Assembly (NCBI RefSeq): GCF_014698935.1
Contig: NZ_JACVMN010000001.1
Location: forward strand, 372,001-436,000
DNA length: 64,000 nt
Direction of reading: 5' to 3'
DNA from: Flagellimonas sp. S3867
GTDB taxonomy: Bacteria; Bacteroidota; Bacteroidia; Flavobacteriales; Flavobacteriaceae
A program made the position numbers and the translations under genes. The notes beneath the pieces are model-generated. The model had not been told where the DNA came from, searched no databases, and worked only from the letters and a program-made list of their open reading frames with translations. This document shows, in pieces, positions 15,832 through 24,680 of this stretch (positions are counted from its first letter, which is position 1; every line of letters starts with the position of its first letter).

Positions 15832-16997
15832 AATTTTAATTTATAGCCTTTGCGTTCTAACCATCCAGTAAAGAAAACGACCAAAAGTGCAAAAGCAAAA
15901 GAAACGAATAGTCCAACAAAACCTGAATTTAAAATTTCAGGTAATCTAATTGAGCTTAAGTTACGCAATGGATAAATAAAGTAGGGAATCATGTAGCAGG
16001 TCAATGTTGCTGTCCCCGCTGGTTTTATTAGATTGGCCCATTGTGTGATTTTCAAGACATCGGCTACATAATGCAGTAAAACAAAGGACAAAAACCCGAT
16101 ACCACTACAAATTGCCAACCACGATGGGGTCCCTTGAATTTTTGAAATACCCCAGATGTGCCTGGTGCCAATTCCATATACTAAACAGGCGACGCCTATC
16201 ATAATTAGAACTACATAGGGCAGTTTAAGACCTGTTTTACCCAACTTTTGAAACAATAGCGTTGTAACCACCCCTGCGGCGGTAAATGCAGGAATTGTAC
16301 CCGAATATAAAGTTGAAAAATAGCCAGCGAAGCCATCAAAATGCAATATATCGGTTGATGTGGCCAATACGGATAGGATATTGAACACCACCCAAAGGAT
16401 TAGCATAGCATATAGATTGCCTTTGGTAAAAAGGTAAGCAAGGGCATTAGCCAGATAAGCCCAACCAATAAGGCCAAGTATGCCCCACCATTGTGGTTTC
16501 ATCCAATCATCACCGGAATTACCCCCTTTGTAAGCAATGGCCAAGTAAAGGAAAATCAACCAGCCAATTATTTGAAAAACAAGATGCCACTTTTGTGGAA
16601 CTGGGCTTTTTTTCCAATTCATCCAAACCAAGGCAACAGCAAACGCCATTAAAAAGCACCACAAATACCTTCCTAAGCCTAAAGTCTCATGGTGTGTTTC
16701 ATAATTGACCATAAAGTAGCCAATGAACAAAAGGGATAACGAACGAATGAGAATATGTTTCCCTATTGTGAACGTGCTTTCTTTTTTTGAAAGCCGATGT
16801 TGTATGGCATATGGAATACTAAGTCCAACAATAAAAAGGAATAGTGGAAAGATAACATCAGAAAAACCCAAATAATCCTCTGTAGCTGAGGCATGTTGCA
16901 ACCATTTGGGAATCTCGGTTAAGGTCCAAAAGTCATTTACCCAAATCATAAGTACCATGGTCAGGGCCCTTAAAATATCAATGGATGCTATTCTCAT
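15828..16997 (-). CDS. Heparan-alpha-glucosaminide N-acetyltransferase-like membrane protein (DUF5009 type)
   Basis: 389 residues with about ten hydrophobic segments. The start RIASIDILRALTMVLMIWVND, followed by FSDVIFPLFLFIVGLSIPYA, is typical of the HGSNAT/NagX/DUF5009 group of integral membrane proteins thought to move acetyl groups to amino sugars across a membrane. It is coupled to the secreted unknown downstream and sits 5 nt after the AhpD-like gene. With the GH20-like enzyme this suggests handling of an N-acetylated amino-sugar glycan. Family is likely; activity is inferred. Confidence 0.82.
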   Translation of the reverse strand: MRIASIDILRALTMVLMIWVNDFWTLTEIPKWLQHASATEDYLGFSDVIFPLFLFIVGLSIPYAIQHRLSKKESTFTIGKHILIRSLSLLFIGYFMVNYETHHETLGLGRYLWCFLMAFAVALVWMNWKKSPVPQKWHLVFQIIGWLIFLYLAIAYKGGNSGDDWMKPQWWGILGLIGWAYLANALAYLFTKGNLYAMLILWVVFNILSVLATSTDILHFDGFAGYFSTLYSGTIPAFTAAGVVTTLLFQKLGKTGLKLPYVVLIMIGVACLVYGIGTRHIWGISKIQGTPSWLAICSGIGFLSFVLLHYVADVLKITQWANLIKPAGTATLTCYMIPYFIYPLRNLSSIRLPEILNSGFVGLFVSFAFALLVVFFTGWLERKGYKLKL

Positions 16998-17002
16998 ATT
17001 CG

Positions 17003-17608
17003 TTATTTATGACTCCAATCGCTTGGGTCTGCACTTTCATTTGGAGATAATCCTAAAATATCTCCTTTTGTGCTTACACCTAATCCCAAAACGGTTCGGT
17101 TAACATAGTTAAAGTAGCTACTTACCTGGTTTATTTCCAAGATTTGTCCATCAGTAAAACTAACAGCTCTCAAATCATCAATATCTTGCTCGGCAATTGT
17201 GGTATGGGCAAGGGTCAGTTTTTTTGCATACTCCATTCCTGCCAAATACTTCTTCTCAAATATGTCATTAAGCTCATTGGCCGTGACCGCCTGCATAAAA
17301 TTTTGGGCTTTTTCAGCATCATTTAGAAGTCTTTTGAATCCTTCAAAATGATGTTGAACACAATAATCACATTTGTTGAGGTGGCTAACATAAATACCGA
17401 TGGCCTCCAAATACCATTTGGGAAGTTCGTTGTTGGAATTGTGCAGCACATTTTTGTATAGTGTCATATGCCCTACCAAAGAATGTGGCCTTAAACTATG
17501 AATGGAGAGGACGTTATCTATATTATTATTTGGTCCTTTGACCCGATCATAGATTCTTTTTAATTGTGGGTCTGCATGTTCGTATTCGATAACTTTTATC
17601 CAACTCAT
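17003..17608 (-). CDS. AhpD/carboxymuconolactone decarboxylase family protein
   Basis: 201 residues, cytoplasmic. The AhpD-type active site is complete: a glutamate in LEAIGIYVSH, then CDYCVQHH with CxxC and the following histidine. These proteins are peroxidase-related thiol enzymes (peroxidase-related enzyme family). It lies 25 nt after the S10 peptidase gene and 5 nt before the membrane acyltransferase-like gene, firmly inside the operon. Its role with secreted glycan enzymes is not obvious. Confidence 0.85.
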   Translation of the reverse strand: MSWIKVIEYEHADPQLKRIYDRVKGPNNNIDNVLSIHSLRPHSLVGHMTLYKNVLHNSNNELPKWYLEAIGIYVSHLNKCDYCVQHHFEGFKRLLNDAEKAQNFMQAVTANELNDIFEKKYLAGMEYAKKLTLAHTTIAEQDIDDLRAVSFTDGQILEINQVSSYFNYVNRTVLGLGVSTKGDILGLSPNESADPSDWSHK

Positions 17609-17633
17609 GGTGAATTGTTAGCCCCAAATGGGA

Positions 17634-19121
17634 TTAATATTTGGCGCTTTTACCATTGGCTTTAGTCCTAAGAATAAATGCTCTCAGGTCATCATTTGCT
17701 TTTTTCAAATCTTCGCGCCTTAAATACATCATATGTCCTGAACGGTACCCTTTGAATTCAAACCGGTCTTTCATGCGTCCGCTAGGATCCACCTGCCACA
17801 TGGTGTATTTGGCATTGAAGTATGTAGTGGCACCATCGTAATATCCCGACTGTACCAACACATTCAAGTATGGGTTTTGTGCCATGGCTTGCCTAAGGTT
17901 ATCACGGGTATTGTCATCATCATTGTTCCATGGACGTACAGGGCCGAACATATTGTATTTGATATCCGTTTTAAACTTTAATTCTTCTTGCAGATAATAA
18001 TTGATGGCAGGGGTGAAGCTATGCAACCAAGATGTAAGCTCCGCCGAATAATCAGGACTGGCACCAAAAAGCTGCCTATCGATACCCAAATAGCGACTAT
18101 CCAATCTTCCTACATTGTACCCACCATCATCCTTCAATAAGTTTTTCCAAAAGAATTGTGTTGGAACATCTAAATTATGATCTAGGATGTCTTTTTCTTT
18201 TAATCCGGAATAATAGGCCATTTTTTTGGCCACGTTGCTACGTTCAGCATCGGAAATAAAACCTCCCTTGGCTATGGCAGGAATCAAAGTGTTTACAGTA
18301 TATGCTTCGGATTCAGGTAAAATATCCAATAGATCTTTACTCTGCAGTTCAGAGGGCAATGCCTTGTGGTGCCATGCGGCAGCGGTGTAATACGGTAGAT
18401 TCAAAGCACTTGAAACTGGTCCACCAACTCGAATTACTTTGTAATCCGCTGGAGAAACCATGATTACCCCGTTCAAATACATCCATTGTTGGTTTTGCAA
18501 AGTCAAGGAAAGTCCCATAACCCGCGTTCCACCATAACTTTCACCAATTATATATTTGGGTGAGCGCCAGCGGTTGTTTCGCGTTACAAAGGTATTTAGC
18601 CATTCAGCCAAGTATTTGACATCGGCATTGATTCCGAAAAATTTATCCCTGTCCACTTTTTCTCCAGTCTCAGGAATGGTTCTGGAATATCCTGTATTTG
18701 CCGGATTCACATATACGATGTCCGTCACATCCAAAACAGAATATGGATTGTGTTTTACGCCATAGGGCTGAACTGGATGACCTTCGTCATCAATCTTTAA
18801 AATACGTGGACCTGTGTAAGCAAGGTGCATCCATACGGAACCTGAACCTGGTCCTCCATTGAAAGAGATCAACAAGGGGCGTTCGCCTCTGTTTTTTACA
18901 TTGTTTTTAGTGTAATAGGTGTAATGTAAGGAAGCAATAGGTTCACCCATTTCGTCCCAAACGGGCTGTGTACCAGTGGTAGCAGTATAATTTAAGCTTG
19001 TACCGTTGATTGTTACATTGTGTTGAGTGGTAACCGTGGTGTCGACCGGTAATTTTCTACTTTGCGCAAACGCAAGGGTACTGCACAGCATGATGCACAG
19101 CATAAATTGGAAATTTTTCAT
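17634..19121 (-). CDS. Exported S10 family serine carboxypeptidase-like protein
   Basis: 495 residues with a signal peptide (first 19). The S10 markers are present: FNGGPGSGSVWMHL for the oxyanion hole, IGESYGGTR with the nucleophile serine near residue 193, an aspartate in SGYYDGATTYF and the histidine in GYRSGHMMYL. The protein is probably a periplasmic or secreted carboxypeptidase. It is the second gene of the operon, 43 nt after the aldo/keto reductase gene and 25 nt before the AhpD-like gene. Confidence 0.92.
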   Translation of the reverse strand: MKNFQFMLCIMLCSTLAFAQSRKLPVDTTVTTQHNVTINGTSLNYTATTGTQPVWDEMGEPIASLHYTYYTKNNVKNRGERPLLISFNGGPGSGSVWMHLAYTGPRILKIDDEGHPVQPYGVKHNPYSVLDVTDIVYVNPANTGYSRTIPETGEKVDRDKFFGINADVKYLAEWLNTFVTRNNRWRSPKYIIGESYGGTRVMGLSLTLQNQQWMYLNGVIMVSPADYKVIRVGGPVSSALNLPYYTAAAWHHKALPSELQSKDLLDILPESEAYTVNTLIPAIAKGGFISDAERSNVAKKMAYYSGLKEKDILDHNLDVPTQFFWKNLLKDDGGYNVGRLDSRYLGIDRQLFGASPDYSAELTSWLHSFTPAINYYLQEELKFKTDIKYNMFGPVRPWNNDDDNTRDNLRQAMAQNPYLNVLVQSGYYDGATTYFNAKYTMWQVDPSGRMKDRFEFKGYRSGHMMYLRREDLKKANDDLRAFILRTKANGKSAKY

Positions 19122-19164
19122 TTGATATTTGAATTAGTCAGATTCTTATAATGTTGATTCTCTT

Positions 19165-20181
19165 CTATTTTAGAATAGCTTCTATTTGTTCAAGCTCTTC
19201 TTTGGTGAAGGCCAGATTGTCCAAAGCCTTAATATTGTCCAAAAGCTGCTCCGTTCTACTAGCACCTATCAATACCGTGGTAATACGCTCATCCTTTAAA
19301 ACCCAGGCCAATGCCATTTGGGCAAGACTTTGGTTTCTCGAATTGGCAATAGCATTCAGTTTTTGAACTTTTTCCAAAACCTCTGGGGTAATATGATCAG
19401 ATTTTAAATAACGCGCATCTTTAGCCGCTCTCGAATCTTTGGGTATGCCCTTTAAATATTTGTTTGTGAGGATACCCTGCTCCAATGGTGAAAATGGAAT
19501 TGAGCCGATACCTTTTTCACCTAAAACGTCCAAAAGCCCATCTTCTACCCATCTATCCATCATGTTATATCTTGGTTGGTGAATAAGCAACGGTGTTCCA
19601 AGGTTTTTAAGGATATCATAAGCTTTTGCTGTATCCTCAGCACTGTATTGTGAAATTCCCACGTAGAGCGCCTTGCCTTGTTGAACAATGTGATGCAGCG
19701 CTCCCATAGTTTCTTCCAAAGGAGTGTCTGGATCGGGTCTATGATGATAAAAAATGTCTACATAATCAAGCCCCATTCTTTTTAAGCTCTGATCTAAACT
19801 TGCAATTAAATATTTTCTTGAGCCGAAATTGCCATAAGGACCAGGCCACATGTCCCAGCCAGCTTTCGAAGAGATGATTAATTCATCCCTATAATTTTTA
19901 AAATCTTTGTTGAAAAGGCGTCCAAAGTTATCCTCAGCAGCACCGTAAGGAGGACCGTAGTTATTCGCAAGGTCGAAATGGGTTATTCCGTTGTCAAAAG
20001 CGGTTCTTAGTATCTGCCGAGCATTATGAAAGTCATTTGTATGTCCGAAGTTGTGCCAAAGTCCTAGAGAAATCATGGGAAGCAGGAGTCCGCTGTTGCC
20101 ACAACGTCTGTATTGCATCTTGTCATATCTACTTTGGTTCGGGAGGTAGTTTTCTACCCCAAAGGAGTCATTTATGGCCAT
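19165..20181 (-). CDS. Aldo/keto reductase, YghZ (L-glyceraldehyde 3-phosphate reductase) type
   Basis: 338 residues, cytoplasmic NADPH-dependent reductase. The catalytic tetrad is visible: Asp and Tyr in HFDLANNYGPPYG, Lys in IISSKAGWDM and His in DIFYHHRPD. The C-terminal cofactor block is TTVLIGASRTEQLLDNI. The closest recognisable group is YghZ/MgrA. It is the first gene of the minus-strand operon and is divergent from the Gfo/Idh/MocA gene across a 179-bp gap. The physiological substrate is unknown. Confidence 0.9.
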   Translation of the reverse strand: MAINDSFGVENYLPNQSRYDKMQYRRCGNSGLLLPMISLGLWHNFGHTNDFHNARQILRTAFDNGITHFDLANNYGPPYGAAEDNFGRLFNKDFKNYRDELIISSKAGWDMWPGPYGNFGSRKYLIASLDQSLKRMGLDYVDIFYHHRPDPDTPLEETMGALHHIVQQGKALYVGISQYSAEDTAKAYDILKNLGTPLLIHQPRYNMMDRWVEDGLLDVLGEKGIGSIPFSPLEQGILTNKYLKGIPKDSRAAKDARYLKSDHITPEVLEKVQKLNAIANSRNQSLAQMALAWVLKDERITTVLIGASRTEQLLDNIKALDNLAFTKEELEQIEAILK

Positions 20182-20273
20182 TTATAAAGGTATAGTTGTT
20201 TTAAGGGAACTAAATTTATCACATTTCAATATAGATATTCCCGTTTTAAGGATTTTAACTTAAATTTTTGATA

Positions 20274-20317
20274 ATGCCCGAGCTTGAAAAAGTATATTAA
20301 ATGGCACTCTCGGGTAT
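20274..20317 (+). promoter_or_regulatory. Hairpin-forming inverted repeat ahead of the oxidoreductase gene
   Basis: ATGCCCGAG (20274-20282) can pair with CTCGGGTAT (20309-20317) with one G-T wobble and a 26-nt AT-rich loop. It lies in the divergent gap, 44 bases before the ATG at 20361. No U-run follows, so a terminator is unlikely. An operator or leader structure is possible. Confidence 0.35.
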
Positions 20318-20360
20318 GATTTAATTTAAAATCTAAAAGGTACCTCAAAAATAAAATATC

Positions 20361-21497
20361 ATGGACAGGCTTTCTAGACGAGATTTCAATACAAAACTTG
20401 CAAAAGTAACAGGGGCAGTGGCGCTGATGTCGGTGTCTTCGTTGGCTTGTGCCATGGGACCTAATAAGGATGTAAAGAAGCTCGGAATAGCCCTTGTTGG
20501 CCTGGGAAGCTATAGTGCTTATCAGTTGGCCCCGGCACTTTTAGAAACCGAACATTGCTATTTGGCAGGAATAGTAACCGGTACTTTTGAAAAAGAAAGC
20601 ATTTGGGCACGTAAGTACGAAATTCCAGAAGCTAATATTTATAACTACGAGAATTTTGACGATATCGCCACTAATGATGCAATCGATATTGTTTATGTGG
20701 TATTGCCGAACAGCATGCATGCCGATTTTTCCATACGCGCAGCGAAGGCCGGGAAACATGTGATCTGCGAGAAGCCTATGGCCATGAACGTAGAAGAGTG
20801 TGACGCTATAATCAATGCATGCAAAGCGAATAATGTAAAACTAGGGGTTGGATATCGATTACACTCAGAACCGTATACCCAAGAAATTAAGCGCATTGTA
20901 AAGGAGAAACCTTTTGGTGCGATCAACTATATTTCTGCGGATGCGGGTTACCGTTCTACATCGGACCCTGACCAATGGCGATTGAACAAAAAACTTTCCG
21001 GTGGCGGAGCTTTGATGAATATGGGTGTTTATGCGATTCAAAGTGTTATTTATGGTACCGGCGAGAATCCAATCTCGGTTTCGGCACAAGAATATAGCAC
21101 CCGACCAGATTATTTTAAGGACACCGACGAAACCATTACCGCTCAATTTGAATTTAAAAGTGGGGTAGTGGGCAACATTATGACTTCACATAATATACGT
21201 GGCAACAGACTTTTCGCTTCTTGTGAGCGAGGGTGGTATGAGCTTGACCCGGCAAGCACTTATATTCCTTTGGCCGGGAGAACGTCTTCTGGTACGTTGA
21301 ACTTTCCACAAGAAAGTCAACAAAAATTGCAAATGGATGATTTTGCCAAACATATCTTATTTGATAACCCAAATAAGGCTCCTGGCGAAATGGGCAAACG
21401 GGATATGATTATCGTAGAAGCAATATATACGTCGATTGCAGCTGAAGGGAAAAAAGTTGACCTGAATTTTTTACCGAACTACGGTTTTGGAGGGTAA
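20361..21497 (+). CDS. Exported Gfo/Idh/MocA family oxidoreductase (glucose-fructose oxidoreductase type)
   Basis: 378 residues. The N-terminus MDRLSRRDFNTKLAKVTG followed by a hydrophobic stretch is a twin-arginine-type signal, so the folded NAD(P)-loaded enzyme is probably exported. The Rossmann domain starts IALVGLGSYSAYQLAP, and the catalytic lysine is in VICEKPMAMN. The C-terminal half has the family GGGALMNMGVYAIQ block. It is divergent from the eight-gene operon and may belong to the same sugar pathway. The substrate is unknown. Confidence 0.9.
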   Translation: MDRLSRRDFNTKLAKVTGAVALMSVSSLACAMGPNKDVKKLGIALVGLGSYSAYQLAPALLETEHCYLAGIVTGTFEKESIWARKYEIPEANIYNYENFDDIATNDAIDIVYVVLPNSMHADFSIRAAKAGKHVICEKPMAMNVEECDAIINACKANNVKLGVGYRLHSEPYTQEIKRIVKEKPFGAINYISADAGYRSTSDPDQWRLNKKLSGGGALMNMGVYAIQSVIYGTGENPISVSAQEYSTRPDYFKDTDETITAQFEFKSGVVGNIMTSHNIRGNRLFASCERGWYELDPASTYIPLAGRTSSGTLNFPQESQQKLQMDDFAKHILFDNPNKAPGEMGKRDMIIVEAIYTSIAAEGKKVDLNFLPNYGFGG

Positions 21498-21567
21498 CTA
21501 ATTAATATTAAATGAATTAATAATATTATTTAAAGTATTAATTAAGTATTTTCTTTTTAACAAAATT

Positions 21568-21963
21568 TTACTCCAGTATCTCACTAATTTGAATAACTGG
21601 TTGAATGTTGGTGTAATTTGGAATGTCACCCACAATTTTCTCTGCATTTGGTCCAAAGGCATTTTGATAGGCAGAGAGCTCATCAAAATATAAATAGCCT
21701 ATTGCCAAGTATGGAATTGGTTCGTCAGGGGTCCGTCCACCAATTCCTTTGTCTATCGCATAATGCTTTAATGCATCACCCATTAGGTCGGCCACCATGG
21801 GCATATGTTTGTTGGAATAATAATCCATATTAAATGTTTTTCCATCACTGTTTGGATAGAGTATAGTTACTTTGACCATGCCTTTTTCACTATGGGATGT
21901 GCGTTGTTGGCAGCTGACAAAGATTAGGATGACTGCAAGGATGGCGATGCTTTGGAATTTCAT
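21568..21963 (-). CDS. EthD-family lipoprotein
   Basis: 131 residues. The N-terminus MKFQSIAILAVILIFVSC ends in a lipobox-like FVSC, so the protein is probably a lipoprotein. The mature part is an EthD/stress-responsive dimeric alpha-beta barrel: VKVTILYPNSDGKTFNMDYYSNKHMPMV, then PYLAIGYLYFDELSAYQNAF. EthD proteins are usually cytoplasmic, so the lipid anchor is unusual. Function is unknown. The 70 bp between its stop and the upstream oxidoreductase gene is almost pure AT with short inverted repeats. Confidence 0.8.
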   Translation of the reverse strand: MKFQSIAILAVILIFVSCQQRTSHSEKGMVKVTILYPNSDGKTFNMDYYSNKHMPMVADLMGDALKHYAIDKGIGGRTPDEPIPYLAIGYLYFDELSAYQNAFGPNAEKIVGDIPNYTNIQPVIQISEILE

Positions 21964-22039
21964 TTTGTTTGGATTTATGGTTTGTTTAAAGTTAATGCTT
22001 CTAAAATCTTATTGGGTTACAAGGTGTCGGGAACCTCGT

Positions 22040-22492
22040 TCATTGTAATTTGATTCCATAAATTCTGGATTCCTCGCCCCATGGATGGTAACCTTGTCCT
22101 ATATATTCGAATCCATATTTTTCATAATATCCTACATGCTCAGTACACAGATATACATGTTCAAATCCTGCTGCAAGTGCGGTTGACTTTGCTTTGTCAA
22201 TAAGTAAAGAGGCATATGCGTTACCTCGGTGTTTTTCTTCTATGTATATGGCACAAATCCAAGGGTATAGATCCGATCTGCTAATAAAATCATTAGTTAT
22301 TAATCCAGCACAACCTATTATTTCATTGCCCTTTTTCAATAAATACCATTGAGGTAGAGGGTTCTTTGCTCCGATACAATGCGCAATACAATCTTCATAT
22401 ATGATTGGTAAAACACTTGGCCATGCTTTTTGAAAGTATTTGACCACGGTATCTTTTATTTCTGGATTTTCCCTAACGGATAAGATTTTCAT
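22040..22492 (-). CDS. GNAT family N-acetyltransferase
   Basis: 150 residues, cytoplasmic. The acetyl-CoA motif A is IYIEEKHRGNAYASLLIDKAK, and the C-terminal part GFEHVYLCTEHVGYYEKYGFEYIG is typical of small GNAT enzymes. The substrate cannot be told. The gene is 12 nt downstream of the GGCT-like gene on the same strand, so they probably share a transcript. Confidence 0.88.
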   Translation of the reverse strand: MKILSVRENPEIKDTVVKYFQKAWPSVLPIIYEDCIAHCIGAKNPLPQWYLLKKGNEIIGCAGLITNDFISRSDLYPWICAIYIEEKHRGNAYASLLIDKAKSTALAAGFEHVYLCTEHVGYYEKYGFEYIGQGYHPWGEESRIYGIKLQ

Positions 22493-22504
22493 CGATTTGA
22501 TTAA

Positions 22505-22912
22505 TTAAAGCCACATCTTTTTAATTTTTTTCAGATAATCCTTTGGAAAACCTTCCTGTTTAGCCAGTTTGTATAAGGATTCAGCGTAGGCTGGATTGGT
22601 GCCCGTCAAGGAATCAGCTGGTAGATTATAACAAACTGCGATAACAGAATCGTTTGTTTCTGTGACTGTAGTTACTTCTTCAGGGATATAATCCGCTACA
22701 CTGGTTTCCGAGTATAGCTTATCGATAGCATCTTTGTTGCAGGTCATCACTATTCCATAGGACCTTTCATTCTCGCATGGAATTAGCGATGCTCGTTTTC
22801 CAATTTTTAAGGTGTAATCTTTTAGGTGCCCTCTTCTCGGGTTTGAGGGTTGAATGCCATTTTCTAATAAAATCGCACGATCCATAAACAGGCCGTAAAA
22901 GAACACTTCCAT
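22505..22912 (-). CDS. Gamma-glutamylcyclotransferase-like (AIG2 fold) protein
   Basis: 135 residues. The N-terminus VFFYGLFMD resembles the YGSN/YGTL loop of the GGCT/AIG2-like fold, and GHLKDYTLKIGKRASLIPCE and YGIVMTC match its beta-barrel strands. A glutamate in YSETSVADY could be the catalytic base. It is a probable small cytoplasmic enzyme, with the reaction unproven. It is the first of a two-gene unit with the GNAT gene. Confidence 0.72.
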   Translation of the reverse strand: MEVFFYGLFMDRAILLENGIQPSNPRRGHLKDYTLKIGKRASLIPCENERSYGIVMTCNKDAIDKLYSETSVADYIPEEVTTVTETNDSVIAVCYNLPADSLTGTNPAYAESLYKLAKQEGFPKDYLKKIKKMWL

Positions 22913-22971
22913 ATAGTTTTCTATTAGAACTTAACAATGCGTATAAGGATATTTCCTTGTCTCACCAAAAG

Positions 22972-23817
22972 CTAAGTATTACTGTATTTAGTTAAATGTT
23001 TTTCTATTGCTTGTTCCAGTTCCTCATAATTGGTTTGGATCAACCAATGTCCACCTTCAAGCTCAAGGAAAGTATAATCTCCCTTCATATATTTTTCATT
23101 TCCTTTGGCAGCTACTTCACCTACAGCCAAATCTTTCTTACCCCAAATGTATAGGGTCGGCGTTTCAATGTTCCCAATAGGTTCCATTTTTTTCTTTCCA
23201 AGATTTGCTCGGTAGTAATTCAGCGCTCCTGTCAAAGAAGATTTTCTTCTAAAAACGGATAGATAGTGCTCCACTTCTTCCGAAGAGCTGTTTTTCCATA
23301 ACCTTCTAAAACCTTTGAAATCATGCTTTCTTATTTTGAATTCGGGAATGAAGGGCAACAAAAATAAGCTGACATAGCGACTTTTCTTTTGCTGTACGGG
23401 GTCTGTTTTATACGCTTTCAAAAAGGATTTACTGTGCGGAACCGCCAAGGCCGTCCAACTAATAACTTTTTCAGGGTTGTTATAAACTATGTCCCAGCCG
23501 ATGATAGCTCCCCAATCATGGCCAATCAAATGAAATTTACCTATCCCTAAAGCATCTGTTATATTCAATATATCGGCTCTAAGTTTTTCCATAGCGTAGT
23601 TTTTCACACCTTTTGGGCAAGCATCTGCACTATAGCCGCGCATGTCGGGAGCGATGCAATAAAATCCGATAGAGGCCAGGTAATCCATCAAACCAATCCA
23701 CATGATAGATGTTTCGGGAAAACCGTGAAGTAAAACAACAGGTTCACCGGTTGCTTCTCCCGAAAATCGGCAGTCAAATTCTAATTCACCTATTTTAATT
23801 TTCTTTGATTGTTTCAT
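22972..23817 (-). CDS. Alpha/beta hydrolase, epoxide-hydrolase-like
   Basis: 281 residues without a signal peptide. The oxyanion-hole motif is VLLHGFPETSIMW, the nucleophile aspartate lies in IGHDWGAIIGW and the catalytic histidine in LEGGHWLIQT. The aspartate nucleophile puts it with epoxide hydrolases and haloalkane dehalogenases. A cap region covers about residues 130-215. The substrate is unknown. It is monocistronic, with 89 nt to the upstream TIGR02757 gene. Confidence 0.9.
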   Translation of the reverse strand: MKQSKKIKIGELEFDCRFSGEATGEPVVLLHGFPETSIMWIGLMDYLASIGFYCIAPDMRGYSADACPKGVKNYAMEKLRADILNITDALGIGKFHLIGHDWGAIIGWDIVYNNPEKVISWTALAVPHSKSFLKAYKTDPVQQKKSRYVSLFLLPFIPEFKIRKHDFKGFRRLWKNSSSEEVEHYLSVFRRKSSLTGALNYYRANLGKKKMEPIGNIETPTLYIWGKKDLAVGEVAAKGNEKYMKGDYTFLELEGGHWLIQTNYEELEQAIEKHLTKYSNT

Positions 23818-23906
23818 GATGATGATCTATTCATAACTCTTATCTACTTCACTCAACTTTAGTCGTTGGAATAAAGATACATCAAAATCAACACAGGAAG
23901 TCGGGC

Positions 23907-24671
23907 CTAGAACTTCTCGAAAACACCGAGCCCAAACAAGGCAAAATCATACTTTACGGGATCAACTGGGTCTAGTTTTCTAAGGCTTTTGTCCAGTTCC
24001 GCCAGTGCTTTGGCGTCATTTTGTTTGCGTTTTAGGAGTTTGAGTTTTCGGGCTACATTTCCTGAATGGACATCCAAAGGGCAAGAGAGTTGATAGGGTT
24101 TCAAGCTTTTCCATAGACCAAAATCAACTCCAGTGCCATTATCCCGTACCATCCACCGGAAAAACATATTAATGCGTTTGGCCGCGGAACCCTTCAGCGG
24201 GTCTGAGACATGTTTTTGGGTTCTAGTTTGATGCGGAAGTTCAAAAAATGTGGTTTTAAACTGGGAAATGGAGGATTGTAGAGAATCCTTTTCCTGATGC
24301 TTGGAAAATACCGATTCCAATCCACCATGGTGCTTGTAAATATTGTTTAGGCTTTGCACAAAATAGCGAAGGTCGATTACATTGAAGGTCCTATGGACGA
24401 AGGGACCTAATTTTTCCAAGTCGGTTTCTGTATGGTTCTGTATGAAATCGTTCGGAGCGTTATCCAAGAGTTCCATCAAGCGCGTAGCATTGTTGATAAT
24501 GCTTTTTCGGTTGCCCCAGGCGATGGTAGCTGTTAAAAAACCGCTGATTTCAATGTCTTCCTTTGCAGAAAACCGATGTGGAACTTGAATGGGGTCGTCC
24601 TCTAGAAACTTTGGATGGTTGTACTGCGCGACCTTTTCATCCAGAAAATCTTTAAGTTCTGACTGAGTCAT
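23907..24671 (-). CDS. TIGR02757/DUF2400 family protein
   Basis: 254 residues, soluble and helical. Recognisable blocks are DPIQVPHRFSAKEDIEISGFL, ATIAWGNRKSIINNATRLM and the C-terminal CPLDVHSGNVARKL followed by DPVDPVKYDFALFGLG. I know this as the TIGR02757 family; its fold resembles helix-hairpin-helix DNA glycosylases, but no activity is established. It ends a minus-strand pair, beginning 9 nt after the LolD-like ATPase gene. Confidence 0.82.
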   Translation of the reverse strand: MTQSELKDFLDEKVAQYNHPKFLEDDPIQVPHRFSAKEDIEISGFLTATIAWGNRKSIINNATRLMELLDNAPNDFIQNHTETDLEKLGPFVHRTFNVIDLRYFVQSLNNIYKHHGGLESVFSKHQEKDSLQSSISQFKTTFFELPHQTRTQKHVSDPLKGSAAKRINMFFRWMVRDNGTGVDFGLWKSLKPYQLSCPLDVHSGNVARKLKLLKRKQNDAKALAELDKSLRKLDPVDPVKYDFALFGLGVFEKF

Positions 24672-24680
24672 AATGCTTGA

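Noticed and set aside
20274..20317. Palindrome as a transcription terminator
   Set aside because: No T-run on either side and a 26-nt loop; it lies between divergent genes where a terminator is not needed.
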